The position numbers were made by a program, and so were the translations under genes. Source: Xiphias gladius (lineage: Eukaryota > Chordata > Actinopteri > Istiophoriformes > Xiphiidae). Taken from it: DNA of 64,000 nt. Positions 26,107 to 43,645 of the stretch are shown here, one piece after another. Location: positions 13,932,001-13,996,000 of the forward strand of contig NC_053416.1 of NCBI RefSeq assembly GCF_016859285.1. Reading direction: 5' to 3'. Numbering within the stretch: position 1 is the stretch's first letter; every line of letters begins with the position of its first letter. The notes under the pieces are model-generated. The model was not told where the DNA came from. It saw nothing but the letters and a program-made list of their open reading frames with translations, and made no database searches.

Positions 26107-26112
26107 AATAAA
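26107..26112 (+). terminator. hpgd: candidate hpgd polyadenylation signal AATAAA
   Basis: A canonical AATAAA lies 94 bases after the hpgd stop codon. It is the first such hexamer downstream of the stop. Confidence 0.55.
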
Positions 26113-27370
26113 ATTGAAAAAAAATCCCGCAGATGCTTTGAGTACAGCAGACAAGGAATTTCAGCTAAAATACCTTCAGTGGTCAATACATTGTACACAG
26201 AAAGGTCTAAACTGTGGGGCTTTTTTTCCTTGTTATTTTGAGCACCAGTAATTTGCATCTTCTACTGGTTTTCATTAATTTTGCTTGTAGTTTAACTAAT
26301 GCTGCATTATAATCATTATCATAATCAACCTACCATAATTTTTCCCCTGTGTTTCCTCAATTGTGTCAGCAGTCATTGGAACATATGAAAGATTACTGTC
26401 ACCTGATTTAAAATGCAGCAAATACATAATGTATTTTGGGTGATGACTTTAAGGTGTTGCTATTTAACTGGCAAACGTGTCCGTCGTAAAGGGTCAGTTC
26501 ATCCAGATTACCACATTTTTTTCACCACTTAGGTTAATTGCTGGTTATTACATTTCATAATCACATACCTTTCTGCACACTATGTCATAACGTTGTAGTT
26601 TGTAGATAATAAAAATACTCATGCACATACAACACGCTGTTGTTGGTTCAGGTGTTCCTTTCCACACAGTATAACAAATCAGTGATTGGGAAAAAGACTT
26701 TACAATATGAATTTCGATATTTGTCTTTTTGGTTGAAAGTGTATTATAGAAAGGTTGCGGTGCAGACAATCAGTAGGTATCATGAACCTTTTGGTCCATG
26801 ACTGGAGCTGATCCTGGCAGCGTGCACCGCAGGAGGGAGTCGGAAGCTGTCCAAACTTACAAAACGCTGAATGAGTGTGCCTCTGGTTCCGAGTTAAGTC
26901 AGGGGCTTGGTTCATGGTATACTTGCTTGCAGGTCTAGTATATTTTTTACTTGCCCCGGAGACATTTTAGTCAACTACGGTAAGTTACAGAGCAGATACA
27001 AAACAGAGTCCATTTCTTGTGGTAGTTCATGTGTATGTGAAGGACAGAGTGGGCAATGTCGTCAGCAAAGTAAGCAAACTTGTCTTACATCAGTTGTAAG
27101 GACACTAGTTGACCTAATGTATTCCGTGACCCTAACCATCACAAATAAAAGCCTAACTCTAACCCTACCACTACCCTTAACCTTAACCTAAACCCAACTC
27201 TAACCTGAACCCTAAAACCAGGTCTTAACCTTCAAACAGCCCTTTTAAGTTGTGGGGACTGGCCAAAATGTCCTCACACCAATGGTTTCAAAACAAAATT
27301 TGTACAGACAACCACAGAAAGGATGTGGTTTGAATTCAGGAAAATCTGCAGCGTTATAACTCACAAAAAA
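26113..27370. other. spacer between hpgd and its inverted pseudogene
   Basis: No gene seen. A fish repeat beginning aaagggtcagttcatccag lies at 26488-26560 (related copy near 58742). The part 27120-27290 is telomere-like (CCTAA-type) repeat followed by aagttgtggggactggcc, a piece of a common fish repeat. I searched the minus strand here for a copy of hpgd exon 7 and saw none. Confidence 0.55.
27120..27290. repeat. degenerate CCCTAA-like repeat with fish repeat tail
   Basis: The left half contains repeated cctaac/ccctaacc words resembling decayed vertebrate telomere repeat. The right half, with caaaatgtcctcaca, is recalled from many fish interspersed repeats. This is most likely part of a dispersed repeat rather than a true chromosome fusion scar. 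Confidence 0.5.
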
Positions 27371-27379
27371 TTTACTTAC

Positions 27380-29211
27380 TTTAACACCCCATTGTCTGCA
27401 TATGTTTGAGGTACATCAGCGACGTGGGAGAATTGTCCCAGTCTGTCTAAAATGTGGGAGAAGAGGTCAGTTTGCACAAAACCTGGGCGACTCGTATACC
27501 ATAGCCTGAGGCAGAAGAAGCAGCCTAGTAAAAGATATACACATACACACAATTAGTCCTCAGCTGCTCAGGGGCACAATGCAAAATACAAGCAATAAAA
27601 TGAAAAGAATGTAAAGACGATGTTTTCTTGTCTTTATCATAAGAAAATCGGCTCGAGTGAAGCCGCCCACTCCATGCCTGGTGCCTGTACAGACAGGACA
27701 GCTCAGCAGTGGGCCGAGATCTGTAAAATGTGGGTTATACCAACATATATGTCAACATCATGGTTAAAATTTTGTCAGAGATTTCACAACATTTTGTGTT
27801 GCAAATGAAAAGCTAGTGTCCTAATAACTCCTACCTCAGGTTTTCATTGAGAAACTTTTTTTTTGTAAAGTAATAATATAAAGTATAAGCCTTTACACGT
27901 CCTATCAGAGGTGGAACAGAGATTAAAGATCTCACTCACCGCAGAGACCTGTGTTCAAACACAGTAATGGTGTTTCTAGCTTTAAATTAAAAACTCTGCT
28001 GTTTCTCTTAGCCTTCAGTTGATTTTTTTCTCTACTGTGCTCACCTTTCTACATGTATGAACAAAATTTATACACATATTAAAAAAGCTTTTCTGTCTAT
28101 TTGCTCAGTGCTTGAGGAGATAGAAGAAAGTATTCCTTGCCATTTCCCTTTTTTTGAAAATAAAAACCTTGACAGTGCATTGTGGGATGTCAGATTGTAA
28201 CAGCTTACAAGGTTTTGGGACACATTTTGCGTCCACTTGCTCTCATTCAAGACGCTGGCATTGTTGCACAGGATTCCTATTCCTCCGAAAGTTTTACAGT
28301 TTTCTGAAAGGCAGCTTTAGAACGAAAAATAACAGAGTTAGATATTAACTTTTCATTTTACAACCAAGTTGACGTCTATAGCCCACTCAGACAGCTGCAG
28401 AACTATTTTTTTTTTCTTCAATGTGGCAAATACATGCACTAATTTAAAACTTTCCGTAATTCTCTCCTCAAAAGAAAAACTACTGTGCATCAGACCCAGG
28501 ACTGGCTAACTCTCAATATCCCACAAGTAATTATTAACCTTGGCAAGACTGCCGTCCTGTACTTTGTACCATAAAATACAAAGAATTACAATATATTAAT
28601 TTAGGGACATTAAAATTTGAAACTTGAAATTTAAACCTTTAATTTTGGACTTTGTTTAGAGATGTATGTGATTGTTTCCGATGCGGTTTGTGTGTGACCG
28701 GCTGTATTTTGTTGCGTCCTATCTCTATTCTCTCTGCTTTACTCTGGTCTCTCTTGCAAAAGAGGTCTTGATCGCAATGAGTGTAACTGATTAACCGTAA
28801 CCATGATCTTTCCCTGACCTTGTCCAAAAGTTTTAATTGCCCAACCCTAACCATACCTTAACCATAGTTTATTTGCCTGAACCACCTTTCCTTATCATTA
28901 ATCATACAGTGCTCGCCATGCACATATTGTAGAAAGTGTAAATTAAAAAATTCACACATTCCTGTCAGTTAACGTATTTTCCTGGGTTTTGCAAACTGTC
29001 CGATCGAAATTCTCATCTGGCGACGCAGTTGGTAGTTGAGACTTCAGTGTGTGTTTCTGGTACCTTTTTGATCTGCTCCTCCATTTCAACATTACAGTTC
29101 AGGAACAGAGTTCTCTCTCTTCCGTACTGCCTGCCGAGGGCTGCCTTTAAACTCTTCCCTGCAGTTTCCTTCACATCCAGGAGGACTACCTGAACAGGTG
29201 AAGGCATGTCA
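27380..29211 (-). pseudogene. inverted, non-processed hpgd pseudogene (exons 2, 3, 5, 6)
   Basis: Read on the minus strand, four blocks match hpgd exons in the right order and still carry splice signals: exon 2 ends near 29086 after an acceptor at about 29188, exon 3 is 28314-28209, exon 5 is 27720-27650 and exon 6 is 27524-27380. Introns are kept, so it arose by DNA duplication, not retroposition. Defects: the exon 2 end has two extra bases before its GT; exon 3 has lost one base and reads into a stop in the original phase; exon 5 has TGT for the catalytic TAT (Tyr to Cys) and AGG for AAG (Lys to Arg), and its donor is gone; exon 6 lacks about 10 bases after GIRV. Exons 1, 4 and 7 were not found. 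Exon 5 differs at only about 7 of 70 positions, so the duplication is not ancient. It cannot make a working dehydrogenase. Confidence 0.88.
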
Positions 29212-29219
29212 GAGAGCTA

Positions 29220-30730
29220 GACAGATACATACTCTATGTACAGAATGCAGATACATACTCTAAACCATCTCAAAGCATGATTAATTACCAAATATACTGT
29301 GCTTGTAATTTTTTTCAAAAGGATATGATACAAAAAGAAAAGGACGAACAAGTATGAAAAGTGTGACAAAAAGCCATTAAATGATAGGCAACTCTATCAT
29401 TGTCTGTATTTAATTAACAGTGAGACAACACTGCCATCGCGAGGTCTAACCGGAAATTATAACATGACCCCCTATAACTTGCATCCAGCATCATAACACA
29501 AGGCTACGTCAAAACCCGGTGCATGGCTGGACCTCCCTTTGTCTGTTGCTCTCCTACTCTCCGTGCTCACATATACCGTAATTTAATGGAGCAGAATTCC
29601 CGATAAAGCTGTTCTCATTTACATGTTTCTCGGTGTCAGTTGTCAGACAGTGGAACGAGTAAGAAACAGTGACTTGAGACGCAGCCCATTAAGGGCACAT
29701 GTTAACCAGCAGTCACTTCCAAACCGTTCCCAAGCTGCGTCTCTGCACTGCTAAAATTCAGATTTAACAACACGTCTAACAAAATCACCACACACAACTG
29801 CTGTGCTGCGATTTCGGCTATATTTACTTGTAAAATGATCCCCTCGGAAGAGACACTTAGAAGCTCATTCACGTCTGTGTCAGCTAGCGTGTGGTCGACT
29901 GTGTGAGACCAGAGAGAGGCGTGCCTGCTGGACCTCGCGCCCGCAGGGCAAATCTGGCGACTCTGTAACGGAAAAAGTGGCAAAGGGTTTGTCGCTAAAA
30001 CGGTGCGAAACGTCGCTAAATTTAGCGACAAAGGCGCTAAGTCGGCAACACTGCCTTTAAACGTCCCCCCCTGATGACACAATAGGATCTGTGGCAATTA
30101 ATTTTAAAAGAGAAACGACCAATGAGGTAACTCCAATCTCGGTCAGCTGACCAATGGTGCAACGTCAGCACTCAGTCGCTCGCTCAGTCAAGGACATTAC
30201 GCAGTAGGTCCATCCGTAAACACACTCGGCCTATACACCTTTTAGATAAAAACATTAGAAAAACAATACTTTAAAAAAAGACTTTTTGACATTTTAACAG
30301 CATAATATTGTTAAAGAAAGGCAGTTTGAGGAATACCAGATAGTTCAAGACCTAAATGAAAAACAAATAGGTGGAATATAGTCCAAGGTTGCTAACTACC
30401 CGAGGTATGCATTAAGGGATAAATATCTCTAGTCTACAAATATAAAATTAACGTCGAGAATTACACACTGTCAAGGCAGTGCCGTCTGGCTAACAAAGTT
30501 TGGCACTTTCCCTGTGCTACATCGACAATGCTACCAATACTTCAGACAGAAGGTCTATAGGGTAAACTCAGTTTCATGTACCTTTGGTAGAGGTCCGCAT
30601 AGATTTTCCTCCAAACTATCCTCAACACAAAAGCAGTAAGATCTAAAAATGTTATTCAGTTTGCTACAACAGTTAGCGGCACAACTCAGACTCAGTTCAG
30701 GTAAAAGTTGGATTTCCAATTGTCGCTTCT
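29220..30730. other. region upstream of the hpgd pseudogene, repeat-like CpG-rich block
   Basis: No copy of hpgd exon 1 is visible here. The part 29880-30060 is CpG-rich and contains the word cgctaaatttagcgac and the ending taagtcggcaacactgcc, which I recall from dispersed fish elements. The 131-residue minus-strand frame at 29702-30097 overlaps it and is probably repeat-derived. The remainder shows nothing. Confidence 0.45.
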
Positions 30731-30737
30731 CAGTCAC

Positions 30738-30809
30738 TCCTCGTTAGTATAGTGGTGAGTATCCCCGCCTGTCACGCGGGAGACCGGGGTTCGATTCCCC
30801 GACGGGGAG
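30738..30809 (+). tRNA. tRNA-Asp (anticodon GTC)
   Basis: A 72-nt cloverleaf without intron or encoded CCA. The acceptor stem tcctcgt pairs with acgggga (with a T-G pair), the D arm is gtatagtggtgagtatc, the anticodon loop is ctGTCac within cccgc/gcggg, and the T arm is cgggg-ttcgatt-ccccg. The internal A and B boxes are intact (tagtatagtggt and ggttcgattcc). A run of 14 T begins four bases after the gene, a strong Pol III terminator. Confidence 0.97.
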
Positions 30810-30813
30810 GCTA

Positions 30814-30827
30814 GTTTTTTTTTTTTT
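30814..30827 (+). terminator. Pol III oligo-T terminator of tRNA-Asp
   Basis: An uninterrupted T run directly follows the tRNA-Asp 3' end after ctag-type spacing, as expected of RNA polymerase III termination. Confidence 0.85.
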
Positions 30828-30829
30828 TT

Positions 30830-31435
30830 CTCAACACGACTTGATGTAGCTATTGCTGTGCTTGTTGGTTGTCCGCTATATAGCTGTAACTTTGTTGTGG
30901 AGGCTGTGGTTTCGAAGGCTGGATCTAACGTTAGCTGTGATTAATACTTGTTGGCTACAGCACCTAAAATACTTTATATTAGCACACTAACTGTCTAATA
31001 TACATTACACATTAAAAACCTGACTAACGCTAATGTGTCACAGCCTTGCTAATCATAACAGTCAATGTACACTACCAACTTTGACTTTTTCCCATTTCAA
31101 AAACTGTTCTTTAGTCGATTAAAGCTGTTTAAATAGAAGCAGAACAAATATTATATATAAATCTAAATGATATTTTAAAATATTTCTAATCGAAGTACAA
31201 TACTTTAATAAATACTTCATAAAGAATACTACCAATGTATATGTGGAATGTTTACATGACATTTATATTCAGTTAGAACAGATATATATTAACATTAGAC
31301 TTATTTATGTAAAATTACAACTATTTTATTTTACATTATACTTGTATGTATTAGCCATCTGATTTAAAGTTTCGCTTAAGCTACAAAATCCAAAACTACA
31401 TAATTTTAAGGCAAAGAAAGAAAAAGAAAAACTAA
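30830..31435. other. spacer between the two tRNA genes
   Basis: AT-rich DNA with no coding potential or recognisable repeat that I can name. Confidence 0.6.
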
Positions 31436-31449
31436 CCAGAAAAAAAAAG

Positions 31450-31522
31450 TGTTTCCGCCCGGTTTCGAACCGGGGACCTTTCGCGTGTTAGGCGAACGTG
31501 ATAACCACTACACTACGGAAAC
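31450..31522 (-). tRNA. tRNA-Val (anticodon AAC)
   Basis: Read on the minus strand this is a 73-nt intronless cloverleaf. The acceptor stem gtttccg pairs with cggaaac, discriminator A, D arm gtgtagtggttatcac, anticodon loop ctAACac between ttcgc and gcgaa, and T arm cccgg-ttcgaaa-ccggg. After the gene on the minus strand comes a T run (31441-31448 read in reverse), a Pol III terminator. It faces away from tRNA-Asp in strand and lies about 640 bp from it. Confidence 0.97.
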
Positions 31523-31529
31523 TGTTAGT

Positions 31530-33300
31530 ATAAACGGGAAAGGGAGATTTTTTATAATATCAGTGTATGTACAGCAGACATATAGTAATGAAAAACTGTG
31601 TCATTGTCATGATTTATGTCCACAATAACTACAAACCTTAGGTATTAGCCAACATAAAATGAAGGCCTAAATTAGGATAAAATGAGATGTAAAAAATGGA
31701 AGGTAGTTCTGAAAGTAAAAAGTGTGGATGACGTGGAAAAGACTTTTGGCCTGAGAAGCTCTGCTGTTAGATAATATTGACAGTTTTCAAAAACAAAGAT
31801 TATTTTGTTGAAGGGAAACCTCCGCGTCCATTACTGTAATACGTCTGCTTTCTACAGCAGCACTGCTCTCTGTTGTGTGTCTGTACCACTGATGGCTAAT
31901 TGTCTCCACCTGCTGGCTGACCGAAGTTCACCAGAAACCAGAAAGTGGCAACCCACCGGAACGTCACCCATTGCTGTTTGGAAGCCTCGAGTCTGGCGCT
32001 CTGGCCGTCGCCATCTTGTGTTTTTTGGAGCTGGAAGTAACCATTTACTCAAGTTCACCAGACACCTAACACATGGGAACCGACTTCTTGGTACATTTTG
32101 CCCGTAATAGGCCCTATTGAATGAGGAGAGAGGTGTAGGCAAGTCCTTTTGCAGTAACATCCACAGCTAGCAAAACACAAACGCACCGCATCAAACACTA
32201 GTAAGGCTTTGAACACAACATCACACACAATTACTACTATTTGGTACAATGAAATACATTTATTCCAATGTCCAGGGAAATATTTTCTCACATGATGAAT
32301 ATTGTGTTTGTATGCATGCAGTGCCCATGTTTAATTCTTTAAGGAAAAAAGTCAATGTGACATTTTTTATATATCAGTGTGTTTAAATAAATTTTAAACT
32401 AAACTCTAAATTAGTTTTTTTTTTTATTCCTATATTTCTATTATCATATATAAAATTATGTTTCCATTTTTAATCACATTTCTATAATAATTTTTGGACT
32501 TTTAGTATGTAGTATTATATACTTGTGAGAACACAGTGGCTTAATCCTACTGTACTTGTATCATTCTTTTTCAGTACAGTGTGCCTATGGCATTTCTAAC
32601 AGGTCAATTCCAGGAGACAGGGTTGGTTGGGGATGAAAGTTTTATGCTAAAGAAGGTTATTTTTGGTGAGCTAGCCCTTTTTTTTTTGGTATCATTGAAT
32701 ATGCCTCTGTAAACATATCTATATGTATTAAAAGTCGCATTATGATGTGAATCTTTTGTTTTTAATTTTACAGGCCTCAAATGTTTACGTAAACAATGCG
32801 GACTCTTTTCAGATTTTTTTGTCTGAAATTTCATACTATATATGGATCTCTTCAGTTCACATGCCTATTTCAATGTAAATGTATTTCTTCTATAATTGAT
32901 ATTTACAGTATGTCTTCAGTGCGCCAGTGAGCAATAATGCATTTTTTTTGTTGTAACCAAAGATATATTTGGCACATAACCTACATGATCAATCATTGCC
33001 TCTGGGACTCAATCAAAGAACTGCATCATTGAGATGATTGAAAAAAAAAAATGAATCTATGAAAAGAAATGAGAAAAAAAAGTTTTATTAGTTTGTGGCA
33101 AAAACAGAATAAATGTGTTAAGTAATTCCCCGATATTTCTCCTCTGTTTTATCTTCATAAGTAGGTCTGCAATTAAGAAATAACTATCAATATTTTCTCT
33201 ATTGGTATTGTCTTCATCTCTCACTTGCTTTTCACTGTCGATATCTCGGGATGTTTATGACTGATGCAGCTTGTTTCCTTACACTTGAAACATTGTAAGC
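31530..33300. other. spacer between tRNA-Val and the piggyBac element
   Basis: No supportable gene. The part 31880-32050 contains gtcgccatcttgtgtttttt and neighbouring words that I recall from dispersed fish repeats, so the 100-residue frames there on both strands are probably not genes. The remainder is AT-rich. Confidence 0.5.
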
Positions 33301-33302
33301 CT

Positions 33303-35026
33303 TTAACCTTCCTCTTGTGTTAGGGTCGGCACGACCCCTTTTTTATGTTTTAAATGCATAAAAGAGCCACATAAATTATCAAGGCTTTTTGACTTTGTCA
33401 GGAACCTCTATTTCAACAAAATAAAACAAAAATAAATGTTTTAACTACATTATATAATGCTCTGGTTGAAATTATGTCCTTTGTGTCGATAGGGTCAGTT
33501 TCGACCCAGTTATAGAAATAAGCTTATAAAGCAATAATTAGAGTGTTTTGAGCTATTTATGCCATTGTCACTAAAAAGAGTCATCATCGCTATGACAAAC
33601 CTTGAAGGAAAAAAGTCCATGGTGACATGTGGAAAGACACTGATGAGGAATACCTGGATGCTTATATTGGTGTTCTTCTTCTTGCTGGAGTGTACAGATC
33701 CTGTAATGAGGCCACTGATAGTCTCTGGGTCGCATCGACAGGCAGAAATATTTTCCGGGCAACAATGTCACTTCGGACCTTACAAACGATATCAAGAGTC
33801 CTCAGATTTGACAACAGGCAAAGCTGCCTGTGAGTGGCATCCCTGAGAAAAACCAATCCTCGACTATAACAAAAACAAAGGAGGACTGGACAACCTGGAC
33901 AAGCTGACTGCTACCTACACTTGCCAGCGAATAACCAGGAGATGGCCAATGGTTGTGTTTTACAACATCCTTGATGTGTCTGCATGTAATGCGCTTGTGT
34001 TGTGGACCCAGATCCACCAAGGGTGGAACTCAACCAAACAAACCAAGCGGCGAATGTTTCTTGAGGAGCTGGGAAATTCCCTTGTCAAGCCACACACTGA
34101 GCGAAGGGAAACGGTGCCCCGAGACCCAGACACTGCAGCCTTGGTCAGACAGCTGCAGAGCTCACCTAGCACTCCGTCCACGCCATCAGCAACAAAGAGA
34201 GCATCCGCACCAGCATCCTCCTCAGCCAGCTCTGCCTCAACACCAACCACAACAGCCACAGCCACAACCCCACTCAGGCCAACTGACAGAAAGACAAACG
34301 TATTGTGCTTCGACTGCAAGAAATATCTCTGCAAAGAACACACTAAAAGTGTCACTTTTTGCCAGATATGCATCTAAACACACACGCATACACATGCATG
34401 TTCTTGCACACAGAGACTTTTACTCTGATTTTGTTTTTTATTAGTTTTGGAACTAGTAATTGGTTTGATTTGCTTGATTGGCTGTTGTTTGTTTGACCTT
34501 ACAAATCTATATTTTGTATTATGACCTGTTCTGCTTTTCATTTTGTGTTTATATTAAAGTTCTATTGCTGAAAAAAAAAGACTTTTTTGCCTTTTTGTTG
34601 AATTAAATATATATGGGTCGAAATTGACCCGTAACACCATAGATGTTACTATAGTTAATATTAAAATGAAAAAATAAATAAAACAAATTTATTTAAGAGA
34701 TGTGTTCTAATACTCCTAAGTAATAGTCAGGTAACACAACAACCTTTTATTTATTTATATGATTCTCTTGAGGTTCATTTTACCATTTTTTTTTAATTGT
34801 AATCGAAGGGTATACTGACAAAAAAAGGCCCAGAGGCTCACACCAAAAATATTAAAACCAATATTTTCATGGATAAGGAAGCCTAACAAGGTAACCAAGA
34901 GATGATAAACAAATTGGATGATAGCTAATTGTTTTTAGTGTAGTTTACAGCTGATTTAAGACACGGGTCAAAACCGACCCGTTAACATGAGATGGTAACA
35001 GAAAGCTAACACAAGAGGAAGGTTAA
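33303..35026 (+). mobile_element. piggyBac-type transposon, internally deleted
   Basis: It is bounded by TTAA on both sides (33303-33306 and 35023-35026), the piggyBac target duplication. The 17-bp perfect inverted repeats are ccttcctcttgtgttag at 33307-33323 and its reverse complement ending at 35022. Inside are remnants of a DDE_Tnp_1_7 transposase and four GGGTC...GACCC palindromes: two near the left end (about 33323 and 33491) and two near the right (about 34616 and 34965). At 1.72 kb it is shorter than a full element. It cannot transpose by itself but keeps ends that a related transposase could in principle use. Confidence 0.92.
33540..34377 (+). pseudogene. piggyBac transposase remnant (frameshift plus central deletion)
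   Basis: Fragments follow the piggyBac order. First comes an N-terminal VFELF...AMTNLEGKKSM stretch; after a frameshift near 33620, WKDTDEEYLDAYIGVLLLAGVYRS...SLRTLQTISRVLRFDNR (33627-33833). The catalytic DDD core is then missing. From about 33860, in another frame, comes LDYNKNKGGLDNLD...RRWPMVVFYNILDVSACNA. The C-terminus has a Ser/Thr/Ala/Pro-rich linker and a Cys-rich end (CFDCKKYLC...CQICI, stop at 34375-34377) that fits the cysteine-rich domain of piggyBac transposases. A frameshift and the deletion leave no full reading frame, so no active transposase is expected. Confidence 0.85.
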
Positions 35027-35790
35027 ATCATTTTATGTGAACGTGGTACAATAGGCCTAAAAAAAACAAATCAAACTTATTAAACACAGTTAATAATTTC
35101 AACAAGTACAATAAAAGCTATCTAAAGCCAACCCCCCTTCCAAACAATACAAAACATAACATCAACATTAAAAATAATTCATAAAATTTACTTTCACGGG
35201 GAAAAAAGTAGTTTTTACTGCAAAAAATAAATGAGAACAAGTGGCCATGTGTGTATGCACCTTCACATGATCATCTTTCTTTTTTCAGGTTTTTCAAAAC
35301 GATTCACTGGTGCAGTCAGCGTTAATTTACTAAACATAGACAACAGGTTACAAGCAAAAGTGTATACATGCAACTGGGAAACGAATACTAAAAATATACA
35401 AAATGAGTATGCACCTGTGGAAATTCTTTTGGCCAAATTGTCTTGTTGACAAACTAATGCTCATGAACAAATCAGCTTACAGACTGATTCTAACATCGTA
35501 TATAAAGAATGCAGCATCTGTGCAGACTTGTGCTGGTTGCTGGTGCATGAAAATACGAGCAGAGTGAGAGCTCCGTCCCACGATATCCATCAATGTCCAT
35601 CCATAGAGTGAGTCGTTGTGTTTTGGAGTGACAAGACAATTCCAATCAAAGGGAAGAAGAAAGAAAGGAAAATAATATAACTTTAAAGCCTGTTAGTGGT
35701 TTTAATGTTGAGGATGATCGGTGTACGTCTCAAAAAGTAGCAATGACATCCCTACACCAGTGGGAGGCAGCAAAGCATTCAACCGTCTGT
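35027..35790. other. spacer upstream of znf346
   Basis: AT-rich sequence without a supportable gene. The 72-residue frame at 35231-35449 has no recognisable features. Confidence 0.55.
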
Positions 35791-35928
35791 CAGAAAGAAG
35801 AAGGGGAAGAAGAGGAGGAGTAAGAAGAAGCTGAAGAAGAAGCAGAAGAGGCAGCAGAAGAGGCAGCAACAGATCTGCCCATCAGCTGCGCATGCGTATT
35901 GAGACGCCGTTCGTTGTGAGTAGAAATC
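35791..35928 (+). promoter_or_regulatory. znf346: znf346 promoter/5' UTR with NRF1-like site
   Basis: A purine-rich (GAAGAA)-like tract (35797-35865) is followed by tgcgcatgcgt at 35887-35897, very close to the NRF1 consensus (C/T)GCGCATGCGC. That site lies about 32-42 bases upstream of the znf346 ATG. CpG-rich DNA continues into intron 1. NRF1-driven CpG promoters are typical of broadly expressed genes. The transcription start is not known. Confidence 0.45.

Positions 35929-43645
<7,717 letters not shown>

Noticed and set aside
29702-30097. 131-residue open frame on the minus strand
   Set aside because: It overlaps CpG-rich, repeat-like sequence (cgctaaatttagcgac, gtcggcaacactgcc) that I recall from dispersed fish elements, and it has no domain or splice context.
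31805-32160. Opposed frames of about 100 residues
   Set aside because: The nucleotide text looks like a dispersed repeat and neither frame has family features.
33559-33846. 95-residue frame over the piggyBac N-terminal part as a distinct gene
   Set aside because: Only its first third matches piggyBac; the remainder is the wrong frame after a frameshift near 33620.
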